A stretch of 64,000 nucleotides of DNA, from assembly GCF_001641265.1 (NCBI RefSeq), contig NW_020167538.1, positions 310,001 to 374,000 of the forward strand. Reading direction: 5' to 3'. Position 1 is the stretch's first letter, and every line of letters begins with the position of its first letter. Shown here piece after piece: positions 10,782 to 23,040 of this stretch. The notes beneath the pieces are model-generated. The model was not told where the DNA came from and did not search any database. It was given only the letters and a program-made list of their open reading frames with translations. The DNA is from Pseudogymnoascus destructans (Eukaryota > Ascomycota > Leotiomycetes > Thelebolales > Thelebolaceae). A program made the translations under genes and the position numbers.

Positions 10782-12889
10782 CTAGAATTGTTCCATGAAT
10801 CCGTGAAGTCTGACGCGGTAAATGCACGTAGGTCCGACATCTTCTTCATCCTTAGTGCCCCAGTTATCGCGGAAACGAACGACGAACTCTTTGGATGAGA
10901 GACCATATCGGCTGAGCTCCAACTGGACGGGGAAGACTTGCACAGTCTCACCACCGGTATCGTAAGTGCCGCGACCGATGCGGACCCAGCTGTAGTTGAG
11001 GTCTTTCTCTTCAGGCGCATGTGGAAACAAGCCAGCAGAAACCTCAGCAATGTAATCTTGGTGCTTGAGCGGAATGTGCGCGAAGAGCTCGAAGTGGCGT
11101 GGAGTCGCACCCGGGTTGAGAGTCGCAGAGCGCAAAACATGTTCGATGACGAATTCTTCAGGTGAGAACTTGTGTGGGGTGAGAACACCGAGTTGGACAC
11201 CGGAGTCGTCGGGAGCGCCGCACCAGCAGTCGCCATGTTCATCCCACTTCGTGAGCGCCTCAACGGGAGTCCCAATCTTTGGGAGCGGGTACGAGAACAG
11301 CTTGAGGATGCCCGTGATGAGATTTCTAGGAGCGAGCGCACCCCGTGGGCTGTAGGTGGCGGAGGTGAGGATGGGATTCACGACGGCACCAGTGGAGGGC
11401 GAGAAGTAGTTGACGCGGCTCAGGGAGGAGGTGGACGACTCGGCCAGCTTGGCGTTGATGAGGGCCTCGATCTTGGAGGAGAGGAAGACGCGCTGCATGG
11501 CACGCTCGGCGTGGGCGTCGATGTCGGCGGCACTGACAGAGGCCGGGAGCTCGGCAATTTGCGCCGAGAGTTCGGATTTCACGGCCTGGGTGGCCTTGGA
11601 GAGTGCGCTGGTGTACTCAGTGGATGTCGACGCGAGGGCGGTCTGGAGATGGGCGAGAACATCGGCGCGAGCGAGCTGGACATCGGATGCGACCAGGTCC
11701 TTGAGACGGGCCTCATTGGTGCGCAGGAAGTCGTCCCAATCGGGCGTGACAGTGACGGGCGCAGAGTTCTCGGGCTTGCCAGGCTTGAATGGCCTGACAT
11801 CCTTGTCGGCGAGGATCGTGGTCTTGAGGGCCCGCCAAAAGTCGGCGGGGATCTGGACCTTGCCGCGGACCTTTGAGACCACGAGGAAATCCGGAAGGCG
11901 CTTCTCCAAGGCTCGGGTGAGCTCGGCGTTCTTGGCGACGTCGAGCTGGAGCTTTGAGATGCTCAGCTCGGCGCGGCGCAACCGACGCTGGACATCCAGC
12001 ATGTCGGCCTCGTTGAAGTAATTGAGGGGGTGGGCGACCCCGTGCGGAATGTACTGCGCGAGGGTCGCCGAGGCGCCCTGCGCGTACATCCGGGTCGCCC
12101 GACCCGCCGAGCTCTCGGAGGTGCCGAGGAAGATCATGGCCATGATGGCCGACAGGAGCGCAACCAGGATCAACCGAACCGTGGCGTTGGTGTACGCCGA
12201 AACAACGAAACCGCGGGCGCGGACCACCAGATCGGTGGCAGAGCTAGCTGCCAACGCGATCGGTGCCGGCCTGGACGCGGCGGGCGGAACGGCGGCAGGA
12301 AGCTCCTCAACAGCCGGAGGAGGTGGCGTGGGGGTTCGACGCGGCAGCGCCGGCTCCTCCACGGGAGGAGCGACCGTCTTCCCCCGACGAGAACGCCCGG
12401 CAGCCAGGCCAGGAGGAGCGACGACCGGGGCACCTGTGAAGGTGCCGTTTCCGGCCAGCGAACTCTCCTGACCAAAGCTGGTCGAGGCTCCCGTCGGAGG
12501 AACGGAACCCGTGGTGGCCCTCTGGCCGGCCGGGGCTATATATCAGTCAGTAAAAGAAAGGAAGGGGAAGAAGGAAAGCGAAGTGGAGAGGAAATATACG
12601 CACTTCCAACGGTCGTCGGCGCGACGATGCCGGTCAGCGCCCCACGAAGATCCACCTCCTCCACTCTGTCCAGTGCCATCGGCACCACAGCCGCCGACGA
12701 CCCGTAGGAGGTACTCTCCTTGGTGGCGATCACTTGGGGGCCCAACTCCGACGCAATGGTGGAGGGACCCCGCTTGCTGCGACCGCCCCGGGGAACAGTC
12801 GGGGTCGCCGGCGTGGCTGCGGCGCGTGGGCCACCAGTTATACTGGCGGCAGCGCTGCTCGCGCGGGTTGATGGGCGGTACGTGGACAT
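10782..12889 (-). CDS. SUN-domain nuclear envelope protein (Sad1/UNC84 type)
   Basis: Two exons (12604-12889 and 10782-12535), intron 12536-12603 (GTGCGT...ATATAG), 679 residues. The order is that of inner nuclear membrane SUN proteins: a low-complexity, basic N-terminus, one transmembrane helix (ATVRLILVALLSAIMAMIFL), a helical Ala/Glu-rich stalk, and a C-terminal SUN domain from about residue 490. The SUN domain shows CWCGAP, SPEEFVIEHV, RHFELFAHIP and the closing CIYRVRLHGF. Such proteins pair with KASH proteins to couple the nucleus, spindle pole body or telomeres to the cytoskeleton. ATG 12889 (MSTYRP) is preferred; an in-frame ATG at 13042 would add 51 residues. The family is clear; the orthologue (Sad1 versus Slp1-like) is inferred as Sad1-like because the domain is terminal. 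Confidence 0.9.
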
Positions 12890-14347
12890 CGTGTCCACGG
12901 AGGAGAAGAACGTCGGTGGGTGTGTCGAGGGTGTTGAAGAGTTGTGGCGGGGCCGAAGAAGGTGAGGATCGGTGGCGGTGTCGAGAAAGGTGAGGGTTGG
13001 TAGTCGTCTGTACTGTGAACAGGAATTAGTAAAGGTTCTCAAGGTTTGAATTCAGAAAGAGCTCACTGAGAAAGGTTGGAAACCGGAAAGCTTTGCGACC
13101 GAAGTCTGGAATTGTGAAGTGAATTTGGTACGAAAAAAGTCGAGGGGTCAAGTTCCAGAAATTTCGGTGATGCGAAAAGGAAAAAGGGAAAAAGACGAAG
13201 GTGACGGGGTGGAAGAAGTTCTTATGGACGAGGCTGGAGAAGCCAGAGTGGGTCAATGGGGTCTTCTTACTATTGTGAAGCTATTCAGAAGTGGTGCCTG
13301 GCTTGGCGTCAATAGAAGACAATAGCGAATTAAGGCCACCACCACAAGCACAATGCGACGCTTAGCGCCCACAAGCGAAGCCGAGTAAATAGGCGCAACA
13401 GGACTCAATAGGGCACAATGGTAATTACAGTGTAATTATCGTCGAGACGTGTCGGCGCAGAATTGCAGGTCGAGGAGGTTGCGGAGCGCAAGACGAGGCA
13501 CAATGGATGATGGCCATGGAAGGGCGGGCGGGCGCTGGGCTTTGTATGAGGGGATGGTCAATTGATCGAGGACATATCATTATAGCACTCAGCTACAGCA
13601 TGGCGATGGTTGGTGGACTGGCTATTTTCTTTGTTTCCCTCGTTCCCGATGCCGTTCGCGGTCACCTTGGGATTATCCTTCGGAGCGCATCTACGATATA
13701 AACAAAAGATGTTGGACGCGCCGACGGACTCGACCCGGAATAAGGTAGATCCGTTGCATGAAAGTATCTCACTATACTTATTGTGGTGCACAGTACTTTG
13801 GGTCAAATCTGGGCCGCGCCGGATCTCGGACGTCAATTCCCCGAGAACTCGACCCATAACTTCATAACTTGGCACTTTTGAAGATTTGATATATATTTCG
13901 AGAGACAGCTCTCTTGTGGTACTCACGACCAGATAAATACCGTGAGATGAATTGTAATGATTATTATTGATACCCAAGATGTCATTTCAGGCAGATGGTG
14001 ATTTTCACAGCAAGTTGTGGTGGACAGACACGGGGATATTCTGTGCGCCTATGTTAACCTTTGTCCAGCCTCGACCCTGCCATTTGATATTCGACCTTTG
14101 TCCGTGATGGTAACTTATATAGAATATAGAACTCCGATGACGGCCATGACAGCCCCGATGGCCCTTCCCGTGTGTCAGGGTTGTTACGTTGCAACACCCC
14201 ACCCCACCTTACCCCTCATGCCACGATCACGGACAATTTCTCGTTCCTCAACCCACCACGATCTCCTATCCAACTCCAATTACAACCGCAGCTGTCCCTC
14301 TGAGATCAATTGTGAATATCCCGTCTTCTCAGTGACGACCTCTGACA
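12890..14347. other. Divergent promoter region, SUN gene and epimerase
   Basis: About 1.46 kb separates two divergent start codons. No gene is seen. The last 150 bases before the epimerase ATG are C/T-rich with CCACCCCACC and TTCTCGTTCC tracts, a likely core promoter and leader. Confidence 0.45.
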
Positions 14348-15756
14348 ATGGCCGTCGGAACCGTTCTCATCACTGGGTAAAGCAGGCCTTCCTCGTCTCC
14401 CGCCCAAACAAACCGCAGATTGTGGGGTTTGAATGGGGGCAAAAAAATCGCTGTGCTGACGATATCCTCAACAACAGCGGCACTGGCTACATCGGATCCT
14501 TCACGTCCCTCGCACTTCTCGAGCACGGCTACAATGTGATTATTGTTGACAGCTTGTACAATTCGTCCAAGGTCAGCCTGGACCGCATCGAGCTGCTGTG
14601 CGGCAAGCGGCCCATCTTCTACCAGGTGGATGTCACCGATGAGTCAGCGCTCGAGAAGGTCTTTGAGGCGCATCCCGATATTGACAGTGTTATCCACTTC
14701 GCCGCCTTGAAGGTAGGTCCTCTTCATCCCCACGGTCCATAGCGATTGCGGCAACAGTCCCTCTCGACCGGCCCAATTAGTGCTCAAGCTAACATCCCCC
14801 AAGGCTGTCGGCGAATCCTCCGAGAAGCCGCTCGAATACTACCGCGTAAACGTCAACGGCACCATCATCCTCCTGCGCTGCATGGCTAAATACTCCGTCC
14901 CGAACATCGTCTTCTCCTCCTCAGCCACAGTCTACGGCGACGCCACAAAATGGAAGAACATGATCCCCATCCCTGAGAACTGCCCCATCGGCCCCACCAA
15001 CCCATACGGCCGCACCAAGTCCATGATCGAGCTTGTTATCACCGACTACATAGATGCGCAGCGCGCCAACGCCAAGAAGGCAGGACAGCCATATGAGCAG
15101 TACAACGCCGCGCTCCTGCGCTACTTCAACCCAGGTGGCGCCCACCCCAGCGGCCTGATGGGCGAGGACCCCCTCGGCGACCCATTTAACCTGCTTCCCA
15201 TCCTCGGCCAAGTAGCAACAGGCCAGCGCGAGAAGCTCCTCGTTTTCGGCAAGGGTACGTCACGCACCTATACTCCCCCCCTCGCAAATATAGTCCTAGC
15301 GCCCGCGCATTCATGACTACGAAGGATGGACATAGCTAACAACACATAGACTACGCCTCCCGCGACGGTACCTGCATCCGCGACTACATCCACGTCGTCG
15401 ACCTCGCCAAAGGCCATCTTGCAGCCTTGAACCACCTCCGTACCACCAACCCCGGCGTCCGCGCCTGGAACCTCGGTTCCGGCCGCGGCTCTACCGTCTT
15501 CGAGATGATCAAGGCCTTCAGCACCGTCGTAGGCCGTGACCTGAACTACGAAGTCGTAGATCGCCGTGCAGGTGACGTGCTTGACCTCACGGCTGACCCG
15601 AGGCGCGCGAATGCGGAGTTGGGGTGGAAGACCGAGTTGACGCTGGAGAATGCGTGTGAGCATTTGTGGAAGTGGGTTTCGAATAACCCGAGGGGGTATA
15701 GGCAGTCGCCGCCAGCGGATCTGTTGGAGGCTGTGAAGGCCGAGAAGAAGGAGTAG
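14348..15756 (+). CDS. ugeA: UDP-glucose 4-epimerase
   Basis: Four exons (14348-14376, 14478-14712, 14804-15254, 15350-15756) give 373 residues, the normal length of the stand-alone epimerase. It interconverts UDP-glucose and UDP-galactose in the cytosol (Leloir pathway, galactose-containing wall polymers). Visible: the NAD-binding GGTGYIGS, assembled across the first intron; SSSATVYG with the catalytic Ser/Thr; YGRTK with the catalytic Tyr and Lys; LRYFNPGGAHPSG; and IRDYIHVVDLAKGH. There is no fused mutarotase as in yeast Gal10. Introns are 91-101 nt with clear GCTAAC or GCTGAC branch points. The first coding exon is only 29 nt, so an automatic model could miss it. Confidence 0.95.
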
Positions 15757-16038
15757 AGGGGCTGTAGATACTCTTGGATATAAAGAAAGAAGGAGGGCGT
15801 AATAGACTGGGGAGGGGGTTGTTTGAAGGTAGATTATAATCTTGATGAGGATATATAAATTCCAGACGGTATTTATTCGGCAAGACGAGGTGCCGTTGGG
15901 TAACGGTGCACAGGAGGTGGACTCTCAACAGTCACTATGCACACAGCTTTTGTGGTAGAGGTCTTGGAATTTCCCGTGTTCAGCTTCCATATTATAGTAC
16001 AAGCAACTTTCCTCTACAAAATGAATAGCAAACCCCCT

Positions 16039-17043
16039 TTACAAAACAAGCAACAACTTCCCAACCGTACCCCTCCCCTCCAACTCCCCCTGCGCCTTCG
16101 CAACATCCTCAAGCTTATACCGTCCATGCACCTTCACCCCCACCTTCCCATCCGCAATAAACCCAAACAACTCCCCAGAATACGTCTCGAACTCCTCCCT
16201 CGTCTCAACATACGCACCCAACCTCGGCCTCAACACCTTAATATTCTTCGCTCCCAACCTCGCAATCGTAAACGGTGGGACAGGTCCACTCGCATTGCCA
16301 AAGCTAACAAGCGACCCCTTCCTCGCCACAGACGCGAAACTGCCCTCGAATGTCGCAGCACCAACACCATCAAAGACAGCTGCCACACCAGCGCCGTTGG
16401 TGATCCTCTCCACCTCAGCCACAAAATCATGCGTCTTATAATTCACCAACTCATCCGCTCCATTCTCCTTCGCCAGCGCCAATTTCTCAGCCGTAGAAGC
16501 AGTAGCGATAACCTTCGCCCCAACCGCACGGAGGAGCTGGCAAAGCCACAACCCCACACCACCAGCAGCAGCGTGCACCAGAATCGTCTCCCCCTTCTTA
16601 ACAGGGTGAGACTCCCGAATCAACGTCAAAGCCGTAAGACCCTGAAGCAAACTCGCAGCTCCCAACCCCGCCTCAATCCCCTCTGGGAGCTTAAACGACG
16701 TCTTCGCCGTCACAGCAACGTACTCCGCGTACGCCCCCCCTGCCGGCGCGAACGCAGCGACGCGGTCACCGATCTTGAAGCCGTAGGTGTCTCCCTCAGC
16801 GGACACGGCGACGACAGTCCCCTCTGCTTCTTGCCCGAGGATTCCAGAGGCGGGGGGAGGGTACAGGCCGGTGCGGAGGTAGGTGTCGATGTAGTTTACG
16901 CCTGCGAAGGCGTTTTTGATGAGGATTTGGCCAGAGGTGGGGGTGGGGAGGGGGAGGTCGGTGTGTAGCTCGAGGACTTCGACGCCGCCGGTGTGGGGGA
17001 TCTTGATGGCGCGCATGGTTGCTGGGAGGGTGGGGGTGGTCAT
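16039..17043 (-). CDS. NADPH:quinone oxidoreductase, zeta-crystallin type
   Basis: A single exon of 334 residues from ATG 17043 (MTTPTLPATMRAIKI). It is a medium-chain reductase without the zinc ligands, in the zeta-crystallin/Zta1 group, which reduces quinones with NADPH. Seen: the N-terminal GroES-like fold (GVNYIDTYLRTGLYP, GQEAEGTVV), the nucleotide-binding AAAGGVGLWLCQLL motif, and the C-terminal GRYKLEDVAKAQ...GKLLLVL. The frame stays open upstream to an ATG at 17256, which would add 71 residues rich in Arg, Ser, Thr and Pro and poor in acids, resembling a mitochondrial targeting sequence. Both starts may be used. The gene lies tail-to-tail with the epimerase, 282 bases away. Confidence 0.92.
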   Translation of the reverse strand: MTTPTLPATMRAIKIPHTGGVEVLELHTDLPLPTPTSGQILIKNAFAGVNYIDTYLRTGLYPPPASGILGQEAEGTVVAVSAEGDTYGFKIGDRVAAFAPAGGAYAEYVAVTAKTSFKLPEGIEAGLGAASLLQGLTALTLIRESHPVKKGETILVHAAAGGVGLWLCQLLRAVGAKVIATASTAEKLALAKENGADELVNYKTHDFVAEVERITNGAGVAAVFDGVGAATFEGSFASVARKGSLVSFGNASGPVPPFTIARLGAKNIKVLRPRLGAYVETREEFETYSGELFGFIADGKVGVKVHGRYKLEDVAKAQGELEGRGTVGKLLLVL

Positions 17044-17887
17044 GGTTGTGTAGTTGCGGGGTGTTGCTCTTGTGGGGAATTGGGTTCTTGTTCTGGGAAA
17101 TTGAGGGATTGTCTTAATGAATAGATGTATTGGTGATTGTAAACTTGTAGCTGCTCTTGAGGCTCCTGGTGATGGGCACTTTGGACTCAGGGTCTGTCGA
17201 GGTATATACCTGCGCGGCACAAGACTGCTTGGGGGGTGGGGAAAGCTTATAAACACAGGGGGGCAGCAGGGTAGATGCCGACATAGGCCGTCAACGAGAT
17301 GGCGCGCTGATTAATCCTATAATTTCCGTAATTCCAATTGCGGAGGAGGGAATCACGAAAGGTGGTTCTGGTGGACGATGGTGGGGGTTTTGAGTGGCTT
17401 GACTAGTAGCTGGCAAGGAGGGGTAGATGGGATGGCGTCAGTATTGGGGTTACTTCGACTAATAGCGGCCGATTAAGGAAGGGGATCTGCGCTGTCGCAC
17501 GACTGCTTTTAAACTTCTTTTTGCTTTATATTTTATACTGGTTACTCATGATCCGAGGTCTTGTGTGGGATAGGTTCTATTTATTTGTAGTTTCTAGGTC
17601 ATTGGAGCGGTTTCGTCACGCTATATACATGTTTTTTCCTTTCCCGTCCCCAGCATTTCATTGTCTTCGTAGCCCTTCCCATGACCGGAGTAGTCCACCA
17701 CAGAGACGGGCTGGGATGAGACGATTGCGCGAGAAAAAGAGACACACCCAATGCGTCGGCCCGTCCAGACGGGTAGGGAGAGGCGCATATGCGAAAGAAG
17801 AGAAATCATCGTATGCTATGCAAGCTTCAATGCGACAAGCCAATAGCGCCATCTCCCTCATGCAGCGCTCTTCTGTCCCTTTCCTAC
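17044..17887. other. Intergenic, quinone reductase promoter
   Basis: It holds the putative N-terminal extension of the reductase (17044-17256 on the minus strand), its promoter, and the 3' flank of the inositol kinase gene. No other gene is visible. Confidence 0.45.
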
Positions 17888-19038
17888 TTATTCCTCTGCA
17901 ATGCTGCGTAGGATCTCCGCGATGCTCCTGATCCCTTTGAGCGAGTTCTCGTCTGAGCCTTGACCGGGTACAAACTCTGCGTGCGCGAAGTCGATAAGTT
18001 TGACACTGTAGATCTTGGGCAGAACCTCTTCGTCTTCATCCTCATCCTCGTCTGCGTCATCTCCATTGACGAGTTCTTCGATCCCAACTCCATTCGTTGT
18101 CACCTCTACTGGTGCCGCCCCATTCGTAGCCGCACTCTGCCCAACCCGCGTAGCCTCCTCCATCGCCTCCCTCAACGCCTTCCCGTCGCCCTCATAAATA
18201 AACAACAAGCTCGAAGAATACATCCTCGTCTCCACACTCTCCAACACCCTCCTCGCCTCCTCCACCTCCGCCAGAAACGCCTGTGCCACCAGCCTCCCCA
18301 ACTCCTCATCCACACCAGCCCCCTTCCCCGCCCCTATAAACTCCCGAAACGCATCCGCCACGTTATCAACCGTAATCTCTTCGCGCCCATAATTCTTATC
18401 GTAAATTTTATACCCATCCGCATCGACATGCACCCCCCTCGGCGCCTCATCACCCTGCCACACCCGCATCCCAGCGACCCGGAACCCATGCGACGCGTGC
18501 GTTGTCTCGGCCGTAATCTTATCGAATCTCACGCGCTTCTCAGCCGGCGCGTCATCCGCCCACAGCCGCACGCCGAGCTTCACATCGAGAATGTTGGGTC
18601 TGCGGAAGCCGTGCGTCGCGTTCTCGAGCACAAGCGCGCGGTCCGTCACGATGCGCTTTGTCTTGATGAACTTATGTTGCAGCACGAGCTGCTCGGCATG
18701 CGCGGGCGGCGTCGTGGACTTGGGCAGAGTGGTCGCGCTGGCCTCTTCGAGGATGGCTGTCTGTGATTCGGATAGGGCGAGCGTGCCGAGGAAGGTGGGC
18801 ATCAGGTCCGCGAGGGCGGGGTGGTGCGCGGCGGTGTATTCGTAGAAGGCGATTTCGGTCGGGGTGCATGGCTTGACAAAGAGTTCGCCGGCACGGTCGG
18901 TGAGGGTTCCATCGCTGAGTGGGTTAGTCGGTTTGAGCAAGCTGGAGAGGAGGGGTGGGTGAGACGCATAACATACTGTCCAGCGACGGCGTGGTCGAAG
19001 CCGACCAGGTCCTCAATGTCGGGAAGCACCCTACTCAT
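17888..19038 (-). CDS. Inositol polyphosphate kinase (IPK2/Arg82 family)
   Basis: Two exons (18977-19038, 17888-18914), intron 18915-18976 with CTAAC, 362 residues. It phosphorylates inositol phosphates in the nucleus or cytoplasm (IP3 to IP5 in yeast Ipk2). Diagnostic are the PNILDVKLG catalytic motif (PxxxDxKxG) near residues 127-135, the SSLLFIYEGDG segment and the C-terminal LIDFAHAEF with the metal-binding Asp. The first 20 codons plus the join AVAGHDGTL fit the family start. The acidic DADEDEDEDEE loop before the last motif is like the yeast Arg82 acidic stretch. Family size (about 350 residues) favours Ipk2 over the longer Kcs1 IP6 kinases. Confidence 0.92.
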
Positions 19039-20355
19039 TATGATTTTTTTTGGTAGTAGTCTATAAAATGGTCATGCTGGAGAAAAGAAAATGGAAAGTC
19101 GGGTTACAGGGCCGGTATTTAAGAAGCAATGATGATAGGAAGTCTATGTACTCGTATGTACGCTACGCGCGCGATGCGTTGGTTGAAGGAGAAAGCGTCC
19201 AAGTTGCGCGAGGCTGAGTAGGCGGGGTGGTGGGCGGTAACTTGCGGCAATCGCTCCTGAGATTTTGCGGGATATATAAATTAAATCCATCAACTTGACT
19301 TAAATTAATTGGTTGAATTAATTAAATTTAAGGGCTTAATTCGTTAATTTCACAATCCATCTGTATCATCCCACAGCCCGCCACAACACAACGGCCGCGC
19401 CCGAACCGCGCCTCCGCCACTGTCACTCACTACTGCCGCTTCGTGGGTACAGCTCCGGATGACCAACGTATTGGATTGCGTATAAGATCATGCAGTCGGT
19501 ATCAGGGCTTGCGAAGTGCATATATTCGTTCCCGATATGTTGGACGCGGTGAGCACGATGAGGCTGGGAAGCAAGCTCAGTTGTCTGCCTGCCTGTTGGC
19601 ACAGCCCGCCGCCCTGTCTCACCTCTTTCCTTCCTTCAAACACCAACAACGGCAAACACAACAAATGATTCCCAACACAAATGTAGGGAGGGGTATCGGT
19701 GTTGGGAAATACAGAACACCTCCAACATACTGAACGTTTTTGACGTTGGAGACCGTTATACCTGTTTGTTTGTTTGTTGGCCTTTCGTTGGTCTTGACCA
19801 GGTTGGACTATCCATTCACCTCTCACACGCTTCCATCTCATATCAACCTCAGCCTCCACCTCATCATCCTCCTTCTTCCATCGCCGTGAAGCCGTGCCCT
19901 GTTGCGGCGTGCACTGCGCCTCTCTGTATGTTGACAGCTTCAGCGAAGCAAAAGTCAACCGTTTCTTGAAAATATTCGTCCTATCAGCCCAGTGGCCTGC
20001 TCACTTCAACTTTACTTTTACCTTTAACTGAATTTCACATACCAATTCATCTTTTATTCTATGTGATACCTGAATATAGAATAGAAATTTACAAACTTCT
20101 TCACCAAGTACGGAGACCTATTCTGTCTGCTACCCCTTAAAAGTTGTTTGCTGCTGGTCTTCGTTGACGGTTATTTACCCCTCCAATCGCTCACAATACT
20201 CTACCCTCTTCTTTCTCTATTTACACCACATCAAACAGGTTAGTTATTTACCCCCCGACACAGGCTGTGTGTGCAGGCTTTGTGTACTCACAATCTCATC
20301 CACTGCGGTATGCTAACACGGTCCTGATCTCAGTTGCACTGCCACCACAAGCAAC
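19039..20355. other. Divergent promoter region, inositol kinase and Arb1
   Basis: No gene is seen. There is an AT-rich block at 19265-19350 (TTAATTAA-like words) and C/T-rich DNA near 19.8-20.2 kb. A probable 5' leader intron of the Arb1 gene is at 20239-20333 (GTTAGT...TGCTAAC...CTCAG). Confidence 0.5.
20239..20333 (+). other. Probable 5' leader intron of the Arb1 gene
   Basis: GTTAGT donor, TGCTAAC branch point about 20 bases before a CAG acceptor, 95 nt, ending 22 bases before the start codon. Leader introns are common in fungal regulatory genes; transcript data would settle it. Confidence 0.5.
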
Positions 20356-22186
20356 ATGACTCCACACATGGAGGAACCTGCCGCGATGACTTCCGACGGC
20401 GCCCCAACAACAGGCCCTGAGATCAACGACATGTCTGAGGGTGACCGTGGTCTCCGACACACCTCAGAGAAGCTGACGAAGCTTAGACCAGCCCCGATGT
20501 CGCCAACGGGATCTCTCCGACCTGGTGACCCAGCTGAAGCTGAAGCGGTTGCCAGTGCCCAAACCTCGGAAAATCTCACAGTTGAACAGCGCCCGGAATT
20601 GACAGGAGAACTCACAGCTATTATTGTCGACAAAGGTGAAGATAGCCATGGACTTGACCAAACGACGGAAAAGAGACCAAGCATTGCAGAAGGGATGGAG
20701 GACAAGAATGGAGAGGCTGTGTGGTCCACCGAATCCCAAGCGGCTGGCCCAAGTGCCAGCGCTCCAGTGGTAGCGGGGGCGAAGAAGAAGAAGAAGAAGA
20801 GCAGCGGAAAGAAGAAGAAACCAAACCCAACTGGCTTCGAAGAGTTCTACGCCGACCCTCCAATCACGCCAGAGGATCATAAGGAGGAAGTGGAACAGTT
20901 ATACCACTTCGCTCGTCCATTTGCAGAGCGGATTGAGACGTGCATTCAGCGCTACCGAGCCAGACGCAAGCTTGATGAAGAGCGTGCGAATATATTCAAC
21001 AAATACATATCTTTTGGTGGCATTGACACAACGATTAAGGCATTCACTGGAGGAGTGGACAACGAGGCACTGGAAGATTTCGATGGCCCCACGATCGCTG
21101 ATATCAACGCCACCGATGTCATGTACGGCGGCGACGAGGCGGGCAGTAAATTCTACGATCCTTGCGCGCCGCAAAATTGGGTGGTAGACTTCGAAGGCAT
21201 CGCCAAAGCATTCCTGTGAGTTAACCACCCCCAGACGTTTCCTACCATCACCAACTCAGATCAGATCCTCCAGAGCCCCATACAACTTCGGCATCCACAA
21301 CCAAGGCCTCGTCAACAATTACTGCAACGTGGTCAAGAACTTTCTCAACTACGTCCTCATGCACGGCGTCTGCCCAGAGTACACCAAATCCATTATCGCC
21401 GCCCAAAAGGTCTGCGACCTCGCCAAGTTCGAGCTCCCAGCCATCCACGACGTCGGCGCCTCCTTCCCAGGCAACTTTCACAAAGCCCTCTCCATCATGT
21501 GCCACGGCTGCTCCAGACTCCTATACATCGACCCGGCCTCGATCCCTGACCATCCCGCCGACGCAGACCCGAACCAGTACATGTCGATCGACCAGGCGCA
21601 CCGCACCTTCCGCGCAGCAATGGCGCTCATGGGCACAGCTGAGCAGTTCGCGGCCGTTGCCGTTACGAGCCTCAAGGAGTACCAAGCCCCGGCTGTTGTT
21701 TCCGAGGAGCTCCGTGGCTTCGAAGTCGTGGGCATTACCCTGCCTGGCGAGGCGCTCAGCAAGAGCTTTGCTGGTATTCGCGCCGCAGATGGTCGCACTG
21801 GCACTATCAAACCCGTCGGCCTTCTCGCCTGCAATTCATGGACGCATCCCTACCAGCCCACGCTTGACCTCACCATTGAAGAGGAGCAGGGGCTAGCGGC
21901 GAACCCGCCAGTGTATGGCGACGAGACGTTCTGGGTGGACGAAGACATTCTGGAGCGCTGCTTTGCAGGGATGAAGTTTGTGGGCGTGGTGAGGGAGCTG
22001 GATTTGGGGGTGAGGTATTTGGACAATGTTATTGTCATTTACGCGAGCTTCTACACGTTTGTGGAGAATGAACGCATGGTGAACTGGAAGGCGCCGAAGG
22101 AGAATGAGAGGTTGCCGCCTTCTTGTGAGGATGCCGAGGTGACGGATGCGGAGGGAGAGGGAGAAGGGGATGGGCTTGAGGAGTAG
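20356..22186 (+). CDS. arb1: Argonaute siRNA chaperone complex subunit Arb1
   Basis: Exons 20356-21215 and 21265-22186, 593 residues. In fission yeast, Arb1 with Arb2 and Ago1 forms the ARC complex that holds duplex siRNA before passenger-strand release, needed for RNAi-directed heterochromatin. The family core is recognised from GFEEFYADPPITPEDHKEEVEQLY, RIETCIQRYRARRKLDEER..IFNKYISFGGI and APYNFGIHNQGLVNNYC onward. The first 140 residues are low-complexity and end in a Lys-rich stretch that may be a nuclear signal; the C-terminus is acidic. The second exon could alternatively start at 21274, dropping three residues. It stands next to a transposon island, the class of target this pathway silences, though position proves nothing. 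Recognition is by motif memory. Confidence 0.82.
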
Positions 22187-23040
22187 ATGGTTGTTTCTCG
22201 GGTTTCAATGCGAGCTAGGTATTAGGCTCGCAATAATTACTAGAAGCATTATAGCCCCCCAATAGGAAGATAGAAGTCTATTTCAATGATAGGACCTTAT
22301 GCTATTATATGACTATCACTGTGATTTACGTGTTTTAATTTTGGGACAGTTACTATTGATAAGGAAGCATGATGTGATTCCTCAGTCTGGATTATCCAGT
22401 AAATCAAAGGACGCCAGCCGGTTCGGACTTGTTGGTTTAGTTAGCCCCCGGAGCTTAATCACGGTGCCACGCTATCAGAGTCTTGGTGACTGTATTTCAT
22501 AAGTTAACTAAATCCGAGCTATGGATGTCCGGCCCCCGAGTTATAGTTTTAGCTGTGGGAGACAAGCGCTGTGTTTACATTTCCTGGGAAAGTACTGTAC
22601 GTAAATGTTCGACAAAACTGGAAGGAGGCACCCTCTCTATTACTCGCTCCTTCCACGTCAGCTAAATCGGATAAATTCTCAGAGAAGTACTCCGACCGAG
22701 TTTAAATACTCACCAAGCCATGCTAGTTCATATTTTAGCCCAGTTAGCCAGGGTAGCGCCATAGACTATCACGGTTCCTGGTAGAAGCGTACCTGTTCCT
22801 GAAGTGGCCTGACAGACTGTGGTCTCATTCAAAAAGATGACTCAAAATCCAACTATCGAACGACCATATTCCTCAAGTGAATCGGTAGTGTAGGTTTAAA
22901 TACTACTTCCCATCCCTCCTCCCTCAAAACGCAAACTTTCGAATATCTTTGGTGTCAAATAATCACCCTATTTAAATCGTTCCTCTATAACATGTCGTAT
23001 TCTTCTCTTCTTCTCTCGACCAGACCAAGGTCTGTCAAAA
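22187..23040. other. Gene-free AT-rich stretch before the F-box pseudogene
   Basis: No gene or clear repeat is identified. The sequence is TA-rich with many stops on both strands, like the relic zones further right, and marks the left edge of the first transposon island. Confidence 0.4.

Noticed and set aside
15937..16968. 343-codon plus-strand open frame
   Set aside because: It is the exact antisense of the quinone oxidoreductase gene and reads as Arg/Pro/Leu-rich low-complexity protein.
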